Assembly: GCA_902464015.1 (NCBI GenBank)
Contig: CABQHM010000068.1
Span: 1-16,820 of the forward strand
Origin: an uncultured Coriobacteriales bacterium
Lineage (GTDB): Bacteria; Actinomycetota; Coriobacteriia; Coriobacteriales; UMGS124
Length of the DNA: 16,820 nucleotides
Direction: 5' to 3'
The translations under genes and the position numbers were made by a program. Positions 13,688-16,820 of the stretch are shown here, one piece after another. The notes below the pieces were generated by a model. It had not been told where the DNA came from, searched no databases, and saw only the letters and a list, made by a program, of their open reading frames with translations. Numbering within the stretch: position 1 is the first letter of the stretch; each line of letters opens with the position of its first letter.

Positions 13688-16114
13688 TTATGCCTTCTCC
13701 ACCTGCACGAGGTTTGTGTGCTGGGGGTTCGCCTTCGCCAGCGGGCTGGGGCGCAGCGACGTGAGCGTGTTGATGCAGCCTCCGCGGTCGATGCGATCGC
13801 CGGTCATGTCCGCATCGTGCCAGGCGCCCTGGCCCATGCTCACCACACCGGGCATGATGCGCGCCGTGACCTTGGCCGGAATCTCCACCGTGCCGCGGTC
13901 GTTGAAGATGCGCACCATGTCGCCGTCGGCAATGCCGCGCTCCTTGGCATCCAGCGGGTTGATCCACAGCTCCTGGGGGTTGGCCTGCTTCAGGACGTCG
14001 ATGCAGCCGTAGCTCGAGTGGGCGCGGGCCTTGTAGTGGTAGCCCGGCATTTGCAGCGGGCACTTCTCAACCAGCGGGTCATCCCATCCCTCGACGCCGG
14101 GCTCGTACACGGGCAGCGGGCTGATGATGTCGCCCTCGTCGAGCTCCCAGTTCGCGGCGATGTCGGCAAGCTGCTCGGAGTAGATCTCGATCTTGCCGGA
14201 CGGCGTGGGCAGAGGGTTGGCCTCGGGGTCGTCGCGGAAATCCTTGAGGGCCACTTGGTGGCCGTCCGGGTCCTTGCGGCGGTAGACGCCCTGTGCAAGC
14301 ATGTCGTCATAGCTGGGCAGGTCGGGATCGCCCTCGCACGCCGCGTCATAGCAGCGCTTGAGCCAGCCCTCCTCGTCGAGCCCCTCTGTGAACTCGTCCT
14401 TCTCGCCCATGCGGTCCGCGACCTCGGCCAGCACGCTGTAAAGCGTCTTGCGCTCGAACTTGGGGCTTGTCACCGCCTGGCCCATGATGATAAAGCCCAT
14501 ATTGCCGGCATAGTCGTTGCTTACGAAGTTCGGCTGCTCGACGGGCATGAGGTCGGGCAGCAGCAGGTCGGCGTACTTTGCCGAGTCGGTCAGGAACGTG
14601 TCCCAGACCACGATGAACTCGCACTTGGTGTCATCGCGCAAGATCTCGTGGGTCGCGTTGATGTCGCTGTGCTGGTTGGTAAGGCAGTTACCGGCATAGT
14701 TGAAGATCATCTTGATCGGCACGTCGAGCTTGTCCTTGCCGCGCACACCATCATGAGTGGCGGTAAGCTCGACGCCGTGGTCAATTGCTTCCGTCCAAAG
14801 GAACGTGGGGATGGAGGCCTCGACGGGGTTGTCGCCACGAGGCAGCGAGAAGCTGCTGAAATAGTAGCCGTCCAGGTCAGAGCCGGTGTTTCCGCCGTTG
14901 ATGCCCACATTGCCCGTCAAGATGGGCAGCATGCAGATTGCACGGGCCGTCTGCTCTCCGTTACTTTGGCGCTGCGGGCCCTTGCCCTGCCAGATGGAGC
15001 ACGGCTTGGCCTCGGCGATCTGATGGGCAAGATCGACGATGGTGTCGGCCGGCACGCCACAAATGGCCTCGGCCCACGCGGGCGTCTTCTCGACCCCGTC
15101 CTCGCCCAGGCCCATGATATAGCTCTTGTAGGACTTGTTCTGTCCCTGAGCACTGGCGGGCATGTGGTCCTCGTCGTAGCCTATGCAGTAGGTGTCGAGG
15201 AATTCGTGGTCGACGAGGTCCTCCTCGATAAGGACGTACGCTACGGCATCCACGAGCGCGGCGTCCGTACCGGGGCGGATGGGGATCCATTGGTCGGCGC
15301 GGCTCGCCACAGTGTCGCTGTAGCGCGGGTCGATAACGATGACCTTTGCGCCCCCCTGCTCGAGCGCCTCCATGAGATGGTAGGTAGGGCCGGCGCCGCC
15401 GGCCTTGGTTTCGACGGAGTTCTCGCCGAACATGACGACGAGCTTGGAGTTCACGATGTCGGAGTTGGAGTTCGCGGCGCGCTTGCCGTACAGGTAAGGC
15501 AGCGCGGCGGAGATCTGCGCCGAGCTGTAAGAGCCGTACCGCTTGAGACAGCCGCCGTTCATGTTGATAAAGCGGGAAAGGAAGCCGCCGATGTTGCTGG
15601 CGTTCACGCCGCTGGCGTAGTGATTCCAGATGGACTCGGGGCCATACTCGTCCAGGATGCGCGTGTAGTTGTCCGCAATCATCTGATAGGCCTCGTCCCA
15701 GCTGATCTGCTCGAACTTGCCCTCGCCGCGCTCCCCCACTCGCTTCATGGGGTAGCTCAGACGATCGGGGTTGTTGATCCACCGACGGATGGAGCGCCCG
15801 CGCAGGCAGGCGCGAATCTGATGGTCGCCGTATTCGTCGTCGCCCGTGTTGTCGGTCTCAACCCAGCTGACCTCGTCGTCCTTCACGTGCAGTCGCAAGG
15901 CGCAGCGCCCCTCGCAGTTCACCGAGCAGTGGCCCCAGAACACCTGGTCGTTGTCAGAGTCCTGCGTGCCGTCCTGTTCGTCGGCCTCGGCAAACAGCGG
16001 CATCGCGGCGCCGCCGGAGACTGCCCCCGCCAAGCCTGCAAGCGCGCCCATCTTTACGAACGTGCGGCGCGTGAGACTTGCGCCCGACATTTTGTCGGTC
16101 GTTTCCATCCCCAT
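13688..16114 (-). CDS. dmsA: DmsA-like molybdopterin oxidoreductase, Tat-exported
   Basis: The catalytic subunit of a DMSO-reductase-family terminal reductase. I place the start at the ATG at 16114 (808 residues) because GGGAGG lies 9 bases upstream and the protein then begins with a Tat signal, TRRTFVK at 15-21 and a hydrophobic stretch to about 42. A frame reaching back to a GTG at 16237 adds 41 residues before the signal and has no ribosome binding site. The cofactor-near [4Fe-4S] cluster uses C63, C67, C71 and C103. The segment GGCLKRYGSYSSAQI (187-201) resembles the DmsA region that supplies the serine ligand to molybdenum, pointing to an oxotransferase of the DmsA type and not a Cys/Asp enzyme. 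The C-terminal domain (about 690-800) is the usual molybdopterin dinucleotide-binding fold. Substrate (DMSO, other S- or N-oxide, or a host or diet compound) cannot be read from sequence. It is first in an operon with dmsB and the chaperone gene. Confidence 0.93.
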   Translation of the reverse strand: MGMETTDKMSGASLTRRTFVKMGALAGLAGAVSGGAAMPLFAEADEQDGTQDSDNDQVFWGHCSVNCEGRCALRLHVKDDEVSWVETDNTGDDEYGDHQIRACLRGRSIRRWINNPDRLSYPMKRVGERGEGKFEQISWDEAYQMIADNYTRILDEYGPESIWNHYASGVNASNIGGFLSRFINMNGGCLKRYGSYSSAQISAALPYLYGKRAANSNSDIVNSKLVVMFGENSVETKAGGAGPTYHLMEALEQGGAKVIVIDPRYSDTVASRADQWIPIRPGTDAALVDAVAYVLIEEDLVDHEFLDTYCIGYDEDHMPASAQGQNKSYKSYIMGLGEDGVEKTPAWAEAICGVPADTIVDLAHQIAEAKPCSIWQGKGPQRQSNGEQTARAICMLPILTGNVGINGGNTGSDLDGYYFSSFSLPRGDNPVEASIPTFLWTEAIDHGVELTATHDGVRGKDKLDVPIKMIFNYAGNCLTNQHSDINATHEILRDDTKCEFIVVWDTFLTDSAKYADLLLPDLMPVEQPNFVSNDYAGNMGFIIMGQAVTSPKFERKTLYSVLAEVADRMGEKDEFTEGLDEEGWLKRCYDAACEGDPDLPSYDDMLAQGVYRRKDPDGHQVALKDFRDDPEANPLPTPSGKIEIYSEQLADIAANWELDEGDIISPLPVYEPGVEGWDDPLVEKCPLQMPGYHYKARAHSSYGCIDVLKQANPQELWINPLDAKERGIADGDMVRIFNDRGTVEIPAKVTARIMPGVVSMGQGAWHDADMTGDRIDRGGCINTLTSLRPSPLAKANPQHTNLVQVEKA

Positions 16115-16123
16115 ACAACTCAT

Positions 16124-16129
16124 CCTCCC
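16124..16129 (-). promoter_or_regulatory. Ribosome binding site fixing the dmsA start
   Basis: GGGAGG on the minus strand lies 9 bases before the ATG at 16114. A nearer ATG at 16123 touches it and is too close to be used; the next one, at 16108, is 15 bases away. Confidence 0.65.
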
Positions 16130-16219
16130 TTGTCCAGGTCCCGGTCTCCCCTTCGGAGCCGGGCTCATGCGGGGAAGGGCATCTGCCTCGGCAAACGATT
16201 GCACTAGCTCCCCCGCATA

Positions 16220-16260
16220 GAAAAATGGTATTACCACCCAATTGTCAAGCTGTCACATAT
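16220..16260 (-). promoter_or_regulatory. Candidate dmsA promoter
   Basis: On the minus strand GTGACA is followed after 17 bases by TAATAC; a perfect TTGACA also lies inside that spacer but has no good -10 at the right distance. Start of transcription would be about 110 bases before the dmsA ATG, inside the frame extension that I reject as coding. Tentative. Confidence 0.3.
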
Positions 16261-16521
16261 TTCATGGCATTCAAGCGATTCCGGCACCAAGGTGGACGCC
16301 GTGACAGATACGGACAGACGGCTTCAAAAGGTTTTCATCGGACTTATAGAGGTGTTTTGTTATGAGTCACGGCTTGAAGCCCAACTGCTTCCAAAAGCCG
16401 AGCAAACCCAGGCAAGCACCCTCCCCTTCTTTTAAATGGCAAGAGACACCTTGTCCGCCTGCTTTGGGACGGCCGGGAGCAATCCGGGCTTTTGGCAATA
16501 GGACCATCTCACGTTTTGAAC

Positions 16522-16561
16522 CACCGTCTGTTCCATGAATTGTTTCCTGAAACAGACGGTG
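16522..16561. repeat. Inverted repeat CACCGTCTGTT
   Basis: CACCGTCTGTT (16522-16532) is complementary to AACAGACGGTG (16551-16561) with an 18-base loop. Weaker matching continues outward on both sides (CACG.TTT against AAA.CGTG). CAGACGGTGA recurs at 16661-16670. Confidence 0.8.
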
Positions 16562-16599
16562 AGTAAAAGCGTGTCTCACAACAGTGTTGAAACGTTTCG

Positions 16600-16635
16600 C
16601 ACATCGAATCATGAACCGTTCTGTGATTCGATGTG
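16600..16635. repeat. Inverted repeat CACATCGAATCA
   Basis: CACATCGAATCA (16600-16611) and TGATTCGATGTG (16624-16635) are perfect 12-bp arms with a 12-base loop TGAACCGTTCTG. The arm end plus loop (AATCATGAACCGTT, 16607-16620) is repeated directly at 16761-16774. Confidence 0.85.
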
Positions 16636-16774
16636 AGTCGTTCAGAAACAGTCATAGCGTCAGACGGTGACTCTTAAATCTATAAAGCAATGGGCGTTTC
16701 ATCAATGTCTCATGCAACAGACTTTGTGACACGGACGAAATTGATTAATGTCTCACAGAGAATCATGAACCGTT
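16607..16774 (+). repeat. Direct repeat AATCATGAACCGTT (two copies)
   Basis: Exact 14-base copies at 16607-16620 and 16761-16774, 154 bases apart. TGTCTCA words occur at 16572, 16706 and 16749 between and around them, so the copies seem to belong to a larger degenerate repeat family. Confidence 0.75.
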
Positions 16775-16820
16775 TCAAAGACGTCGTTTAAAACGGCCAC
16801 CAAGATCCATGCGCGTGTTT

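Larger units (their letters stand above)
16240..16820. other. Gene-free, repeat-rich region upstream of dmsA
   Basis: No credible gene; the only frames of length lack ribosome binding sites and similarity. The part after 16500 is AT-richer and carries inverted repeats at 16522-16561 and 16600-16635, direct repeats of AATCATGAACCGTT, repeated CAGACGGTGA and TGTCTCA words, and a CGTTT-A-AAACG palindrome at 16785-16795. The region continues past the window edge. Confidence 0.6.

Noticed and set aside
13718..16207. 829-codon open frame on the plus strand opposite dmsA
   Set aside because: It is the shadow of a high-GC gene in the opposite strand; the product has no recognisable motif, and the minus-strand protein has a full set of molybdoenzyme motifs.
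16115..16237. 41-residue N-terminal extension of DmsA from a GTG at 16237
   Set aside because: It would bury the Tat signal, lacks a ribosome binding site, and overlaps the likely promoter; the ATG at 16114 has a good one.
16367..16612. 81-residue minus-strand frame in the repeat-rich region
   Set aside because: No ribosome binding site or motif, and it runs through an inverted repeat.
1..16820. rRNA or tRNA genes
   Set aside because: No cloverleaf with a TTCGANNC arm and no rRNA signature was recognised by eye; a covariance-model scan would settle it.

Overview
The window looks like high-GC DNA from an anaerobic actinobacterium of the Coriobacteriia, most probably Eggerthellaceae. The reasons are the gene types: a Tat-exported FMN/FAD reductase divergent from a LuxR-type regulator with a large N-terminal membrane domain, a DMSO-reductase-family operon without an obvious membrane anchor, and an actinobacterial-type integration host factor (mIHF). 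The genus assignment is inference; no rRNA or tRNA gene was recognised.

Layout. (1) 1-417 is a gene-free stretch full of inverted repeats, including a 63-bp near-palindrome, followed by a small unknown gene (418-903) with a strong terminator. (2) 1325-5146 is a respiratory/regulatory pair: a Tat-exported flavin reductase (minus strand) and a divergent membrane LuxR regulator (plus strand). (3) 5418-12267 is a plasmid-type replication and partition module: mIHF, a fused primase-helicase, about 1.1 kb of non-coding DNA carrying ten to eleven copies of a 19-bp iteron-like repeat, a candidate replication initiator, and a divergent parA-parB operon. ParA carries an N-terminal ribbon-helix-helix DNA-binding domain, and ACATAT-type palindromes sit on its promoter. 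(4) 12350-16114 is a dmsA-dmsB-dmsD (TorD) operon on the minus strand. (5) 16240-16820 is a gene-free region with several related inverted and direct repeats.

How the parts fit. The replication module (origin repeats, initiator, primase-helicase, partition genes, own mIHF) resembles the backbone of a large plasmid, or of an integrated element with plasmid ancestry. It is bracketed directly by two anaerobic-respiration loci, so the simplest reading is a plasmid or mobile replicon carrying terminal reductases as cargo. No integrase, relaxase or att site is visible here, so plasmid versus integrated element cannot be settled from this window. The points most worth checking are the iteron array, the RHH-ParA fusion with its presumed operators, the replicon-linked mIHF, and the shared palindromes in the gene-free regions.
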